Positions 8,962 to 19,159 are shown, counted from the stretch's first letter. The stretch: 64,000 bases of DNA from Necropsobacter massiliensis (GCF_000827595.2 NZ_LN776186.1:37978-101977), one strand, 5' to 3'. Numbers and translations: made by a program. Notes: a model not told the origin generated them from the letters alone.

Positions 8962-9738
8962 TTATTTATATTTCTCAAACCAATCCAGACCTGCAACGGT
9001 TTGTGCGCGCGGTTTATATTCACAGCCGACATAGCCGTCGTAGCCGAGTTGATCGAGTTTGTCGAAAATATATTGATAGTTGATTTCGCCTTCGTCTGGT
9101 TCATGGCGTTCCGGTACGGAGGCAATCTGAACATGGGCGAATTTGCCGTTCAGTTTGTCCGTTAAGCGTGATAGGTTGCCGTCCACATTTTGTGCATGAA
9201 AATAATCCAGCTGCACAAACACATTATCACGTTGCACCGCTTCTACGATTTCCAGCGCATCCTGTTGGCTTTTCAGCAGATAATGCGGTTTTACCGCTGG
9301 GCTTAACGCTTCAAGTAATACGTTAATGCCATGCGGTTTGAACTTATCCGCCGCATCGCGTACGTTTTGGATAAAGGTTTGTCGGTAGGTGGTGCGATCT
9401 GCGTCTTCCGGAACGACCGCGGCCATAACATGCACATTCGGGCAGCCAAGCGCAAGCGCGTATTCCAGCGCAATATCAATATGCTGATGACTTTCCCGCT
9501 CCCGTCCCGGAATGGCGGATACCCCCCATTCGCCTTGCGCCACATTGCCTGCCGGGGTATTGAACAGAACCAGTTTTAGCCCATATTGATCCAGTTTGGC
9601 GTTTAATTCCGCTGGCGGATAATCATAAGGCCAGAGAAATTCCACATACTTAAAACCGGCCTTCGCCGCCGCTTCAAAACGGTCTAAAAACGGGACTTCG
9701 TTAAACATCATAGTGAGATTGGCTGCAAATTTAGGCAT
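8962..9738 (-). CDS. otnI: 2-oxo-tetronate isomerase OtnI
   Basis: This 258-residue TIM-barrel protein belongs to the hydroxypyruvate isomerase family and has the same length as E. coli OtnI (YgbM). In the tetronate pathway it converts 2-oxo-tetronate to 3-oxo-tetronate, the substrate of OtnK. Typical features are the opening [20 protein letters not shown] and the C-terminal GCEYKPR motif with a conserved acidic metal ligand. Two bases separate its start from the otnC stop, so the genes are tightly coupled. Confidence 0.9.
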   Translation of the reverse strand: MPKFAANLTMMFNEVPFLDRFEAAAKAGFKYVEFLWPYDYPPAELNAKLDQYGLKLVLFNTPAGNVAQGEWGVSAIPGRERESHQHIDIALEYALALGCPNVHVMAAVVPEDADRTTYRQTFIQNVRDAADKFKPHGINVLLEALSPAVKPHYLLKSQQDALEIVEAVQRDNVFVQLDYFHAQNVDGNLSRLTDKLNGKFAHVQIASVPERHEPDEGEINYQYIFDKLDQLGYDGYVGCEYKPRAQTVAGLDWFEKYK

Positions 9739-9740
9739 AG

Positions 9741-10373
9741 TTATTTTCCTCTGTGTGCAAGATCGTTGACTTCGCTATCGGTGAGATAGCGGATGTTGTG
9801 CCCCTGTAGGATAAAATACAGCTTGGCGGTTTCTTCCAGTTCTTCCGTATTATCCACCGCATCCAATAAGTCGGAACCGGTAACCACAACGCCGTGATTG
9901 GCAAGCAGGAAAGCCTTGCCGCTGAGCGCACGTTCGCTTAATTCACGCGCAATGTTGCGATCGCCCGGGCGATAATAGGGAATAACCTGCAACTTTCCGA
10001 CTCGCATAACATAGTAAGGTGTAAAAGCTTTCATTGCGTTTTGCATATCAATGCCTTCAAGGCAGGAAAGTGCGGTCAGATAAGTAGAATGCAGGTGTAC
10101 AATCGCCCGGCAATCCGGATTTTTTTGGTACATTGCCAGATGAAACACCGATTCTTTGGATGGTTTGTCACCGGACAGCAGATTGCCCTGCATATCCAGC
10201 ACAGAAAGACGCTCCGCTTCCAAACGACCTAACGAAGAACCCGTCGGCGTCACTAAAATCCGGTTTTCATCCAAGCGTACGGATAAATTGCCCGCGCCAC
10301 CCACGCTGTAACCGCGTTCAAACAGGGATTTGGCAAGACATACCATTTGTTGTTTTTGTCTTGATTCCGTCAT
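9741..10373 (-). CDS. otnC: 3-oxo-tetronate 4-phosphate decarboxylase OtnC
   Basis: The 210-residue protein is of the class II aldolase/adducin family. Glu74 in the PSKE motif and the zinc-binding His93 and His95 in HLHS are visible, with a third histidine in LANHGVV. It decarboxylates 3-oxo-tetronate 4-phosphate to dihydroxyacetone phosphate, the last step of the pathway. Its ATG overlaps the otnK stop by four bases (ATGA). One USS lies inside the gene. Confidence 0.9.
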   Translation of the reverse strand: MTESRQKQQMVCLAKSLFERGYSVGGAGNLSVRLDENRILVTPTGSSLGRLEAERLSVLDMQGNLLSGDKPSKESVFHLAMYQKNPDCRAIVHLHSTYLTALSCLEGIDMQNAMKAFTPYYVMRVGKLQVIPYYRPGDRNIARELSERALSGKAFLLANHGVVVTGSDLLDAVDNTEELEETAKLYFILQGHNIRYLTDSEVNDLAHRGK

Positions 10374-11611
10374 ACAAACATTCCTTGTGCGAATTCAAAA
10401 AAATCCTCTTTGCCGAAATTGCCTGATTTCAAGGCGAGATAAACCGGTTCTTCCACCGCTTTAAGCCAAGGCACGCCCGGTGCGATTTGCTTGCCGATAT
10501 AAAAACCGCAAAAGCCCAGTTGCTGTACCACAATGCTGGAAGTCTCGCCGCCGGCGATAATGAAATTGGTAAAGCCCGCCGCTTTTAAAAGTGCGGCCAA
10601 TTTGGCAAAAATTTTTTCAATGGCGGCGCTTGCCTTTTTCGCGCCGAATTTTGCCTGAATCTCTTTCAATTGTTCCGACGAAACGGTGGCATAAACCATT
10701 GGTGCCAGCGGTTGTGCCGCATTCTGCAAGACCCATTGATACAGTTCATCGGCATAATGCGGATTGTTTAATGCCTGTTCCGCCTCCAGCCAGCGACTTG
10801 GCGCTTTGGCTTTGTACGCATTAACTTGACAGTTGGTCATCACCGAGCAGGAACCGGACAATATCACCGTTTTACCTTGTGTCAGCGTGAACGCATCGCT
10901 GCCTTTTTGTCCGCCGCTCAACCGCGCCGCCATATAGGCGCCCAACCCTGAGCCGCCGGTCACTAATTTGAAATCGGCAACCGCTTCCGCCAGCACTGCC
11001 AGTTGGGCATTATCTACGGCATCCACCACCGCATAGCGACAGCCTTGCGCTTTTAGCTCGGCAAAGCGTTCTTTCACCCGTTGTGCGCCCAAGATTACAT
11101 CAGCATAAGCGACCAGACCGGTTTTGCCGCGTGATTGCACATCCATAAGGCGCAATAGACTGGCGTCTGTCATTGGAGTGAGCGGGTGATTACGCATACC
11201 GGACTCGTTTAATAACACATCGCCGACGAACAAATAGCCATTAAAAATTGTGCGTCCATTAATCGGCAACGCCGGTGTTACCACGGTAAAATCGGCGTGC
11301 AACGCATCCAACAACGCATCGGTGACCGGTCCGATATTACCTTTCGCAGTGCTGTCAAAGGTGGAGCAATATTTAAAATAGAACTGATCGCAACCGTTTT
11401 GCTGCAACCAGCGCAGCGCCTGTAACGACTGTGCGACGGCTTCATCCGCTGGATTGGAGCGGGATTTCAAACTAATGACAATAGCATCCACCTGCTCTGC
11501 TAGCGGTTCGCGCGGAACACCGTTCATTTGCACCGCACTTAAGCCGTTTTCGACCAAAAAGCTGGCAATATCACTTGCGCCGGTGAAATCGTCTGCAATA
11601 ACGCCCAACAT
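10370..11611 (-). CDS. otnK: 3-oxo-tetronate kinase OtnK (DUF1537 family)
   Basis: The 413-residue kinase of the four-carbon acid sugar kinase family phosphorylates the 4-hydroxyl of 3-oxo-tetronates with ATP. The N-terminal substrate-domain signature GVIADDFTGASD is at residues 3-14, and the nucleotide-binding loop IIAGGETSS lies in the C-terminal domain. The length is typical. It starts one base after the ltnD stop and overlaps otnC, which is the family's usual arrangement. A USS lies near the 5' end of the gene. Confidence 0.92.
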   Translation of the reverse strand: MLGVIADDFTGASDIASFLVENGLSAVQMNGVPREPLAEQVDAIVISLKSRSNPADEAVAQSLQALRWLQQNGCDQFYFKYCSTFDSTAKGNIGPVTDALLDALHADFTVVTPALPINGRTIFNGYLFVGDVLLNESGMRNHPLTPMTDASLLRLMDVQSRGKTGLVAYADVILGAQRVKERFAELKAQGCRYAVVDAVDNAQLAVLAEAVADFKLVTGGSGLGAYMAARLSGGQKGSDAFTLTQGKTVILSGSCSVMTNCQVNAYKAKAPSRWLEAEQALNNPHYADELYQWVLQNAAQPLAPMVYATVSSEQLKEIQAKFGAKKASAAIEKIFAKLAALLKAAGFTNFIIAGGETSSIVVQQLGFCGFYIGKQIAPGVPWLKAVEEPVYLALKSGNFGKEDFFEFAQGMFV

Positions 11612-11612
11612 C

Positions 11613-12518
11613 TTAATGTCCTCCTTTTTTCGGCAGTTCGATGCCGCTGAAAATTTTAATCACGGCACTGTCATCTTCCTTACCGTAACCCGCATTACTG
11701 GCTTCAGTGAACATAGAATAGGCGGTGTTGGCTAAATGCAGCGGGAAATGAAGAGATTTGGCGGTATCGTTTACCAGACCTAAGTCTTTAACAAAAATAT
11801 CCACCATGGAAAGCGGGCTATAGTCGCCGTCCACCACATGTTTCATGCGGTTTTCAAACATCCACGAATTACCCGCCGCGTTGGTCACCACGTCATACAT
11901 TAAATTCAGCGGAATCCCCGCTTTTGCTGCCAATGCCATGGCTTCCGCAGCGGCGGCAATATGTACGCCAGCAAGCAATTGATGAATGATTTTTACCGTA
12001 GCACCCAGACCGATTTTTTCCCCGATGCGGTAAACTTTGCCCGCCACCGCATCTAAAACCGGCTGTAATTTGGCAAACGCCTGCGCCGACCCGGAAGCCA
12101 TTACGGTCATCTCACCTGCCGCCGCTTTCGCCGCGCCACCGGAAACCGGGGCATCCAGCATCATCAAGCCTAATTCTGTTAATTTTTGTGAAATCCCTTC
12201 AGCATCTTGCGCAGAGATCGTTGAGGAAACCATAACGGCGGTGCCGGCGCGTAATTGTTTTGCCAACCCGTTTGCGCCGAACAATACCGCGTTGACTTGT
12301 TGTGCATTCACTACCAGTAGCATGACAGCGTCCAATTCTTGCGCAAAATCGACCGCACTTTTACTGACATCTTTTGCCCCAAAGGCTTTTAAGGATTCCA
12401 ATGCAACCGGGTTAAGATCAACCCCGTAAGTGGTTAACCCCGCATTAATACAGGATTTTGCCGCCCCCATACCCATGGCGCCAAGACCAATGACCGCAAC
12501 TGAATATTGATTAGCCAT
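11613..12518 (-). CDS. ltnD: L-threonate dehydrogenase LtnD
   Basis: This 301-residue beta-hydroxyacid dehydrogenase has the NAD-binding GLGAMG motif at residues 11-16, the substrate-binding DAPVSGG at 122-128 and the catalytic Lys176. It corresponds to E. coli YgbJ and H. influenzae LtnD, which oxidise L-threonate to 2-oxo-L-threonate. It is the first gene of the leftward operon and is divergent from the regulator. Together with denD it gives the cell two entry dehydrogenases for two stereoisomeric tetronates. Confidence 0.9.
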   Translation of the reverse strand: MANQYSVAVIGLGAMGMGAAKSCINAGLTTYGVDLNPVALESLKAFGAKDVSKSAVDFAQELDAVMLLVVNAQQVNAVLFGANGLAKQLRAGTAVMVSSTISAQDAEGISQKLTELGLMMLDAPVSGGAAKAAAGEMTVMASGSAQAFAKLQPVLDAVAGKVYRIGEKIGLGATVKIIHQLLAGVHIAAAAEAMALAAKAGIPLNLMYDVVTNAAGNSWMFENRMKHVVDGDYSPLSMVDIFVKDLGLVNDTAKSLHFPLHLANTAYSMFTEASNAGYGKEDDSAVIKIFSGIELPKKGGH

Positions 12519-12595
12519 AATATGTTTCTCCTGAAAATAAAATAATGTGAAATACTATGTCGACAATGATTGTGGCACTTTTTTACTGTAAAAAC

Positions 12596-12611
12596 CGCGA
12601 TGCAGATCACA
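12596..12611. promoter_or_regulatory. Candidate CRP site between ltnD and the regulator
   Basis: CGCGA-N6-TCACA: the right half-site (AGATCACA) is perfect and the left half has two mismatches to TGTGA. It lies 78 bases before ltnD in the divergent promoter region. Catabolite control of a sugar-acid operon would be expected. Confidence 0.4.
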
Positions 12612-12708
12612 AAATTTAACTTTCAATGTTAATTTTTGTGAAATAAAAAACAATGATTTTTTATCAGAAATGGTTATAATCAGGAAAAAAGCTATTCGGA
12701 TATCGCCC

Positions 12709-13467
12709 ATGATCCCCGCAGAACGACAAAAGCAATTACTCAATTTAATCAGTCAGAATAATATTATCAGCATCGCCAGTTTGGTTGACATCCTCGGTGT
12801 CTCCCATATGACAGTGCGCCGCGACATACAAAAACTGGAACAGGAAGGAAAAGTAGTATCGGTGTCCGGCGGAGTAAAGCTGCTGGAACATTTATTTATG
12901 GAGCCGACGCATCAGGATAAGTCCTTGCTGTCCACCTTACAGAAAGAAAATATCGGTATGCAGGCAGCCCAGATGATCCCACAAAATACCACGATATATC
13001 TGGATGCGGGAACCACCACCCTTGAAATTGCACACCGTATTTTGGATCGCGATGATCTGTTGGTGGTCACTAATGATTTTATGATCGCAAATTTCCTGAT
13101 GATGAACGGAAAATGCGAACTGCTGCACACCGGCGGTACGATAAACAAAGCGAACTACTCCTCAGTAGGAGAGCTAGCAGCCCAGCTGCTGCGCCAAATT
13201 TCCATTGATATTGCCTTTGTTTCCACCTCTTCTTGGAACCTGAAGGGTCTAACGACCCCAGACGAAAGCAAATTACCAGTCAAACGCGCGATAATCCAAT
13301 CCAGCCAAAAAAATGTATTGGTTTCGGACTCTTCCAAATACGGCAAACGCGCAACCTTCCACATCTGCCCGTTAAATATCTTCGACTGCATCATTTGCGA
13401 TAAAGATCTCTTAACACATATACAAGACGCCATCCATGAAATGAACGTTGAGTTGATTTTGGTGTAG
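12709..13467 (+). CDS. ygbI: DeoR-family regulator of the tetronate operon (YgbI-like)
   Basis: A 252-residue DeoR-family repressor. The N-terminal winged helix-turn-helix includes VDILGVSHMTVRRDIQKLE, followed by a sugar-phosphate-sensing domain with YLDAGTTT. It is the counterpart of E. coli YgbI and is divergent from ltnD, so it probably represses the tetronate operon until an intermediate accumulates. I start it at the ATG at 12709 (MIPAERQK), the family's usual start. A longer version from 12670 would have its start codon upstream of the -10-like TATAAT at 12675-12680, so it is unlikely. Confidence 0.88.
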   Translation: MIPAERQKQLLNLISQNNIISIASLVDILGVSHMTVRRDIQKLEQEGKVVSVSGGVKLLEHLFMEPTHQDKSLLSTLQKENIGMQAAQMIPQNTTIYLDAGTTTLEIAHRILDRDDLLVVTNDFMIANFLMMNGKCELLHTGGTINKANYSSVGELAAQLLRQISIDIAFVSTSSWNLKGLTTPDESKLPVKRAIIQSSQKNVLVSDSSKYGKRATFHICPLNIFDCIICDKDLLTHIQDAIHEMNVELILV

Positions 13468-13501
13468 AGGGTAATCAGACAGGCTATTTAACGACAAAAG
13501 A

Positions 13502-13526
13502 CGAATACCGCTGTTGTTGGTATTCG
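13502..13526. terminator. Hairpin between convergent regulator and iolG
   Basis: An 8-bp stem (CGAATACC at 13502-13509 with GGTATTCG at 13519-13526) with a 9-base loop lies in the gap between two convergent genes. The T tract is poor (CCTTTAGG), so it may act in both directions only weakly. Confidence 0.45.
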
Positions 13527-13563
13527 CCTTTAGGTTGGAGGTGTCAGGCTAAACCGGTAGCCG

Positions 13564-14577
13564 TTAGTTGATTTCACTCAGTTTTACCGGACGCCCCTCG
13601 TCCAGTGATTTTTTTGCGGCAATCGCAATTAGCACCGGCTGTAAACCGTCGTTACCGTTAACTAACGTCGGTTTATCGTGAACCACCGAATCGACAAAAC
13701 ACATCATTTCGTCGGCAAAGGACTGCATGTAGCGTTGTAAAAAGAAATATTTCGGTTTTTCAGCAATAACACCCGCCTCACAGGAATAAACTGCGGTGGA
13801 GTCCGCGTCGTTGCCGGTCTGTACTGCACCTTTAGAACCGAATACTTCCGCGCGCTGATCATAGCCATATACGGCTTTGCGACTGTTATCGATCACGCCG
13901 ATCGCACCGTTAGCCAGTTTTAAGGTAATCACCGCTGTATCAATATCACCGGCTTTACCAATATCCGGATTCACTAGCACACCGCCGGCAGCATAAACTT
14001 CTGTGACCTCACTGCCGGATAAGTAACGTATCATATCAAAATCATGAATCGTCATATCAAAAAACATACCGCCGGAGACTTTGACATATTCAATCGGCGG
14101 CGCATCCGGATCCCGAGAAGTAACGCGAATAATATGCGGCTCTCCGATATTGCCGGCAATGATGTGTTGTTTGATAGCTTTAAAGTTATGATCAAACCGA
14201 CGGTTAAAACCTACCTGAAATTTTACCCCGGCTTTCTCGACTTCTGCCAATACCTCTCGAATGCGGGAAATATCCGCATCAATCGGTTTTTCACAGAAAA
14301 TATGTTTGCCTGCTCGAGCTGCTTCAATGGAAATGGAGGCATGAGTATTAGTGGAAGAACAAACCAATACAGCATCAATTTCCGGATCTTGTAGAATTTG
14401 TCTGTAATCCGCATAGACATGAGCGATGCCCATTTCTTTTGCCCAGTTGTGCAATTCTTCCGTTACTCGAACATCCGAAATTGCTTTAATTTCCGCCCCT
14501 TTTACGTATTTCGTAATACTTTCTGAATGTACGCGACCAATACGGCCAGCACCAATAATACCTACTTTAATCATCAT
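13564..14577 (-). CDS. iolG: Inositol 2-dehydrogenase IolG
   Basis: A Gfo/Idh/MocA oxidoreductase of 337 residues. The Rossmann motif GAGRIG is at residues 9-14. Lys97 in CEKP, Asp174 and His178 (FFDMTIHD) occupy the catalytic positions of characterised inositol dehydrogenases. It oxidises myo-inositol to 2-keto-myo-inositol with NAD+, the first step of inositol catabolism. The start overlaps the iolE stop (TAATG), so it is the last gene of the iolD-iolE-iolG operon. There are several Gfo paralogues in the region, but this one has the best match to true IolG. Confidence 0.88.
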   Translation of the reverse strand: MMIKVGIIGAGRIGRVHSESITKYVKGAEIKAISDVRVTEELHNWAKEMGIAHVYADYRQILQDPEIDAVLVCSSTNTHASISIEAARAGKHIFCEKPIDADISRIREVLAEVEKAGVKFQVGFNRRFDHNFKAIKQHIIAGNIGEPHIIRVTSRDPDAPPIEYVKVSGGMFFDMTIHDFDMIRYLSGSEVTEVYAAGGVLVNPDIGKAGDIDTAVITLKLANGAIGVIDNSRKAVYGYDQRAEVFGSKGAVQTGNDADSTAVYSCEAGVIAEKPKYFFLQRYMQSFADEMMCFVDSVVHDKPTLVNGNDGLQPVLIAIAAKKSLDEGRPVKLSEIN

Positions 14578-15473
14578 TAAATCCCCGCAACTTCTTTAAT
14601 ATATTTACGTCCTTTTACTGCATACTCAAACGGATTTGCAATTGCCGGATCCTGTTCGGCTTCCACAACCATCCAGCCTTTGTAATCATGTTTTTCCAAA
14701 ATGTCGAAGATCGGTTTGAAATCGATAACACCATCTCCCGGAACCGTAAAAGTGCCTTTACGCACGCCCTCTAGAAAACTCAGATCATGCGCTTTTACTT
14801 CAGCCACTACCTCATCACGAACATCTTTTAAATGTACGTGAATGATACGATCAATATATTTTTCCAACACTTGCAGCATAGCTTGCTGTGAGCCTTCAGA
14901 ATAGTAAATATGACCTGAATCGAATAACAAATAGACATCATCATTAACTTCCGCCATGTAGCGATCAATTTCTGCCGGTGTCTGAATACCGGTTCCCATG
15001 TGATGATGTAAGCATACGCGCATTCCTTTTTCCGCCGCCAGTTTCGCCAATTCGTTATAACCTTCGGCTAATAATTTCCATTCACTGTCGGTAAATACGG
15101 TTTTTTCTTTGAATACGGCTTTAGTTGTCCCCTGAATACTGCGGCTTTGCTCGGAACAACCAATAACCTTTGCCCCCATCGCATGTAAAAAGTCGCGGTG
15201 TTGAATAAAATCTTTCAGGGTTTGTTCCCGTTTTCCGTCCACAAAAAACGTACTGAACCAAGCGTTACAAATTTGAATACCGCGTACTGCTAATTTATGT
15301 TTTAGTATTTCGACATCCCGCGGGTATTTATTTCCCACTTCGCTGCCGGTAAATCCCGCCAATGCCATTTCACTGATACATTGTTCAAATGTATTTTCTT
15401 TGCCGAGATCCGGCATATCGTCATTTGTCCAACCGATAGGCGCGATACCTAATTTAACATTTTCAGCTTTCAT
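14577..15473 (-). CDS. iolE: Myo-inosose-2 dehydratase IolE
   Basis: A 298-residue xylose-isomerase-like TIM barrel that dehydrates 2-keto-myo-inositol to 3D-(3,5/4)-trihydroxycyclohexane-1,2-dione, the second step of the pathway. Features of IolE are visible: the start [17 protein letters not shown], the metal-ligand stretches LHHHMGTG and [10 protein letters not shown], and [13 protein letters not shown] precedes the ATG. It lies 75 bases after the iolD stop and overlaps iolG. Confidence 0.92.
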   Translation of the reverse strand: MKAENVKLGIAPIGWTNDDMPDLGKENTFEQCISEMALAGFTGSEVGNKYPRDVEILKHKLAVRGIQICNAWFSTFFVDGKREQTLKDFIQHRDFLHAMGAKVIGCSEQSRSIQGTTKAVFKEKTVFTDSEWKLLAEGYNELAKLAAEKGMRVCLHHHMGTGIQTPAEIDRYMAEVNDDVYLLFDSGHIYYSEGSQQAMLQVLEKYIDRIIHVHLKDVRDEVVAEVKAHDLSFLEGVRKGTFTVPGDGVIDFKPIFDILEKHDYKGWMVVEAEQDPAIANPFEYAVKGRKYIKEVAGI

Positions 15474-15548
15474 AATTTTTCCTTCTACAAAGAATGATTG
15501 AATTATTCCGTTGCCTGATTGTCTTCGTCCTCAAACAAGAAACCCGGC

Positions 15549-17489
15549 TTAATAGCGTCTGGCCTCACTAATACGCTGTAGTGAATGTTCATAAGCTTCA
15601 TGTACGGTGGCTTTATCCGATACGGCCGGAACCCCCACATGCCACCAGCTGCCATAACCGTGAACCATTGTTTTCGGTAATACTTTAATATCAATTAACG
15701 TCGAAACCGTTTGTTTTTGTGCATCCGCTAACGCCGCGCGTAATTGCTCCTCAGTGGTTACTTTATACGTTTTACAACCATAAGAAGCTGCGTTCATTGC
15801 AAAATCGACCGGTACAAAACCACCATCCAACTGCGCAGTTTGCTCGTTTCTGAAACGGAATTCGGTACCGAAACTATCCATACCATGCCCTAGCTGCAAA
15901 TTATTAATACAACCATTGGTCATGTTGTCAAAAAGCACCACATTAATTTTCTTGTGTTCCTGAATAGACGTGACTAGCTCCGAATGCAGCATCATGTAAG
16001 AACCATCACCGACTAAGGCATAAACTTCACTGTCGGGTTGTGCGAGTTTTACTCCAAGTGCGGCGTTTATTTCATAGCCCATACAGGAATAACCGTATTC
16101 CAGATGATAGGTATTTTCGCCTTTGGATTGCCAACAGCGCTGTACATCACCCGGTAAACTACCTGCGGCCCCGACGATAACATCATTTTCTTGCAGGCTT
16201 TCATTTAAAATGCCCAGCACCCGGCTTTGAGTCAGTGCCGATTTGGTTATTTCGATAAATTCGGCAAATACCGCATCGGTATTGAGGCGATCCGCGACTT
16301 CCGGAATAAAATCGGCACCGGTATAAGTCAAGTTGTACACCCGTTCCAATTCCGCAGCAAATTGTTGTTTAACATCGGCAATCCGATCACCCCATTGTGC
16401 CTGATAACCGCTCGGCGCTAAAAGTGCGGTCAGTTTTTCTAGCGTTTCTTTCGCATCGGCTGTGACCTGCACACCATCAAGCTTATAGACATCAAAACGT
16501 GCAATATTAATATTTAAATAACTGACTTCCGGGTTCTGGAAGATCCATTTCGATGATGTAGTAAAATCGGTATATCGGGTACCTATGCCGATAACCAAAT
16601 CCGCTTCTTTCGCCAGCAAGTTCGCCGCTAAACAGCCCGTTTCACCGACCCCGCCGACATTTAAATAATGCTCAGAAACGACCGCACTTTTGCCGGCCTG
16701 CGTTTCAGCAAACGGAATATTGTAAGTTTCGGCAAACGCCTTTAATTGTTCAGCCGCTTGTGAATAACGCACACCTCCGCCGCATATAATTAATGGTTTT
16801 TTCTTGCTTTGAAGCAATGTCAGTGCATCAAGCAACATCGGTTCTGTAGGCGGAGTTCGCTCAATTCGATGAATGCGTTTTTGCAGGAAATGAACTGGAA
16901 AATCATAAGCTTCCGCTTGAACATCCTGCGGTAATGCGATCGTTACGGCACCGGTTTCAGCCGGATCGGTCAACACCCGCATGGCATTAATACAAGCTGT
17001 CATTAATTGTTCAGGACGGCTGACACGATCCCAATATTTGCTTACCGCACGAAAGGCGTCATTAGTACTGATACTCAGATCATAAGACTGCTCAATTTGC
17101 TGCAATACGGGATCCGGCTGACGTGTTGCAAATACATCGCCCGGCAGCAAAAGCAGCGGAATTCGGTTTGCCGATGCCGTTGCCGCTGCGGTGATCATAT
17201 TAGCAGCCCCGGGACCAACGGAAGAAGTACAGGCATAAATCTGCTTACGCAGTTTTTGTTTGGCAAAACCGGTTGCAACATGTGCCATTCCCTGCTCATT
17301 GCGACCCTGACGAACGATAAGATCACCGCTATCCTGTTCCAGCGCCTGACCTAATCCCAATACATTACCGTGGCCGAAGATGCCGAACACACCAGCAACA
17401 AATTTAGTTATTTTGCCATCAAATTCTACATATTGATTATCCAGAAATTTAACCAGTGCCTGTGCGACTGTAAGTCTGATCGTTTTCAT
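15549..17489 (-). CDS. iolD: Trihydroxycyclohexanedione hydrolase IolD
   Basis: A 646-residue thiamine-diphosphate enzyme that opens the ring of trihydroxycyclohexane-1,2-dione to give 5-deoxy-glucuronate, the third inositol step. The architecture is that of the acetolactate-synthase family: an N-terminal Pyr domain ([12 protein letters not shown]), a central domain and a C-terminal PP domain with the ThDP/Mg motif VGDGSYMM. I start it at the ATG at 17489 ([10 protein letters not shown]), because AGGAG lies 6 bases upstream; the ATG at 17495 directly abuts that site. It is the first gene of the leftward iolD-E-G unit and carries two USS copies. Confidence 0.93.
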   Translation of the reverse strand: MKTIRLTVAQALVKFLDNQYVEFDGKITKFVAGVFGIFGHGNVLGLGQALEQDSGDLIVRQGRNEQGMAHVATGFAKQKLRKQIYACTSSVGPGAANMITAAATASANRIPLLLLPGDVFATRQPDPVLQQIEQSYDLSISTNDAFRAVSKYWDRVSRPEQLMTACINAMRVLTDPAETGAVTIALPQDVQAEAYDFPVHFLQKRIHRIERTPPTEPMLLDALTLLQSKKKPLIICGGGVRYSQAAEQLKAFAETYNIPFAETQAGKSAVVSEHYLNVGGVGETGCLAANLLAKEADLVIGIGTRYTDFTTSSKWIFQNPEVSYLNINIARFDVYKLDGVQVTADAKETLEKLTALLAPSGYQAQWGDRIADVKQQFAAELERVYNLTYTGADFIPEVADRLNTDAVFAEFIEITKSALTQSRVLGILNESLQENDVIVGAAGSLPGDVQRCWQSKGENTYHLEYGYSCMGYEINAALGVKLAQPDSEVYALVGDGSYMMLHSELVTSIQEHKKINVVLFDNMTNGCINNLQLGHGMDSFGTEFRFRNEQTAQLDGGFVPVDFAMNAASYGCKTYKVTTEEQLRAALADAQKQTVSTLIDIKVLPKTMVHGYGSWWHVGVPAVSDKATVHEAYEHSLQRISEARRY

Positions 17490-17561
17490 ATTCATCTCCT
17501 GATAACGGACAATTTAATTTTTAAACTATATAATCACATTTTTATTCCGAATAAAATATAA

Positions 17562-17579
17562 ATGAAAAATAAATTTCAT
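17562..17579. promoter_or_regulatory. Candidate IolR operator upstream of iolD
   Basis: The sequence ATGAAA-N6-TTTCAT is a perfect dyad 73 bases before the iolD start. The same arrangement recurs before iolA/iolB and iolC. It resembles the GGAA-N6-TTCC operator known for rhizobial RpiR-type IolR. Confidence 0.65.
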
Positions 17580-17662
17580 TTTTGTGGCAAGGATCAAATT
17601 TTCAATCAATATCTGTTGCAAAATATATTGTTTAAAAAACGGGTTACACTCTGTTAAGACAA

Positions 17663-17687
17663 AAAGTACGGTGAAACACCGTACTTT
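17663..17687 (-). terminator. Terminator of the iron alcohol dehydrogenase gene (USS-derived dyad)
   Basis: An 11-bp perfect stem (AAAGTACGGTG with CACCGTACTTT) and a 3-base loop, with five T on the leftward strand. Both arms are one base away from the USS AAGTGCGGT, and the change is compensated on the other arm. Confidence 0.85.
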
Positions 17688-17748
17688 CGTTTGACTTGAT
17701 CATAATGACAACCTGTCAGGATATTGATCAAAACAGGCAAAACCTGGG

Positions 17749-18903
17749 TTATACAGTTAGTTCATAGCCATAATAAGCCGATTTATAAATTGCTTTGATT
17801 TCCTCAACTGTCGGCTTGCGCGGGTTAGTTAAAGTACAGGCGTCATCAACCGCAAGCCGGCTCATGCGATCGAGTGCCGCAAGAAAATCCGTTTCAGTAA
17901 TCATTGTATTTTTTCCTTCTCTGATTGAAGCGGAAAGACCGACTCGCCGGTTTAATTGCAGGATTGCCTGTTCAAGATTATCAATCTGCAACCATGTTTC
18001 CAAACGCGCATATTTATCTGTTGCTTTGCGATTGAAGTGTATGACATAAGGCAAAATTAATGCATTCGCTTCACCGTGCGTTAAATGGAATTGACCGCCT
18101 ATTTTATGTGCCATGCTGTGCACAATACCAAGCGAGCAGTTACTAAATGCCATACCAGCAATAGTTGAGGCGGTATGCATTTTTTCTCTTGCCTGCATAT
18201 TATCTGGCTCGCATACTGCACGTTCCAGATAATTGAACACCAAGCGGATCGCTGCCAGCGCATAAGGGTCCGTAAAATCATCCGAAGCGGTGGATACATA
18301 AGCTTCAATTGCATGCGTCAACACATCCATCCCGGTTTGCGCAGTAATTAGCGGCGGCATTTTAGCCGGGAGCCGGGTATCCAAAATTGCAATATCAGGC
18401 ACAATATCTGGACTGACAAGTGGATACTTCACGGCATTTTGAGTGTCTGTAATTACGCTGAAAGCGGTAATTTCTGATGCGGTACCGCTGGTTGAAGGAA
18501 TACAAATCAGTTTAGCTTTGCGGCGTAATTTAGGAAAATTAAACTTGATTAATTCATTAAAATCATAATCGGGATATTCATAATATACCCACATGATCTT
18601 AGCTGCATCCATGGGTGAACCGCCGCCGATGGCAATAATCCAATCAGGATTAAATTCGGCCATTTTATGTCCGCCCCGAATACAGGTTGCAATGGACGGA
18701 TCCGGTTCTACGCCATCAATAATCTGTACCTCAAAACCGGCTGTTTCAAGCAATGAACGCGCTTCATCCAGAAAACCGAAACGTTTCATTGAACTACCGC
18801 CAGTCACTAAAGTTGCCCGCTTCCCTTGTAGAGTGGACAAATAGTTAAGTGCATCCGCGCCATGTACCACTTTATTAGGAATACTGAATGCCGTAAAAGT
18901 CAT
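17749..18903 (-). CDS. Iron-containing (group III) alcohol dehydrogenase
   Basis: This 384-residue NAD(P)-dependent dehydrogenase has the GGGS nucleotide motif at residues 93-96 (IGGGSPMDAAK) and metal ligands Asp193, His197, His262 and His276. I start it at 18903, with GGAGG 5 bases upstream. The natural substrate is not evident. Because it sits inside the inositol region and has an IolR-like dyad upstream, it could reduce malonate semialdehyde, the aldehyde made by the IolC-type aldolase, to 3-hydroxypropionate. This is inference; a general butanol- or propanediol-type dehydrogenase is equally possible from sequence. Confidence 0.85.
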   Translation of the reverse strand: MTFTAFSIPNKVVHGADALNYLSTLQGKRATLVTGGSSMKRFGFLDEARSLLETAGFEVQIIDGVEPDPSIATCIRGGHKMAEFNPDWIIAIGGGSPMDAAKIMWVYYEYPDYDFNELIKFNFPKLRRKAKLICIPSTSGTASEITAFSVITDTQNAVKYPLVSPDIVPDIAILDTRLPAKMPPLITAQTGMDVLTHAIEAYVSTASDDFTDPYALAAIRLVFNYLERAVCEPDNMQAREKMHTASTIAGMAFSNCSLGIVHSMAHKIGGQFHLTHGEANALILPYVIHFNRKATDKYARLETWLQIDNLEQAILQLNRRVGLSASIREGKNTMITETDFLAALDRMSRLAVDDACTLTNPRKPTVEEIKAIYKSAYYGYELTV

Positions 18904-18981
18904 GTTATCCTCCAAATATATCGATGTAGTTAATTTTAAGAAAACAGTATTCGGAAAATATATTTTATATATTAAATTTTA

Positions 18982-18997
18982 TGATATTTTTGTTTCA
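18982..18997. promoter_or_regulatory. Candidate IolR operator upstream of the alcohol dehydrogenase gene
   Basis: TGATA-N6-TTTCA has one mismatch to the dyad TGAAA-N6-TTTCA found before other iol genes. It lies 79 bases before the start codon, in a very AT-rich stretch. Confidence 0.4.
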
Positions 18998-19134
18998 AAA
19001 AAAATATATTTTGATGATTCTCTGTTGTCAATGAGAAAAAGAAGAATTTAAGCGTTTTGTGATCCGGTTAACAGTTAAATGATAGGGCAGCAAATAATAT
19101 AAAAACTGATATAAATTACACTCAATTTGCCCTA

Positions 19135-19159
19135 AAAAGTCGGTTTATTTCCGACTTTT
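19135..19159 (-). terminator. Terminator after the IolH-like gene
   Basis: A 9-bp stem (AAAAGTCGG with CCGACTTTT, loop of 7) is followed by T residues on the leftward strand. It lies 44 bases after the stop at 19203. Confidence 0.75.
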
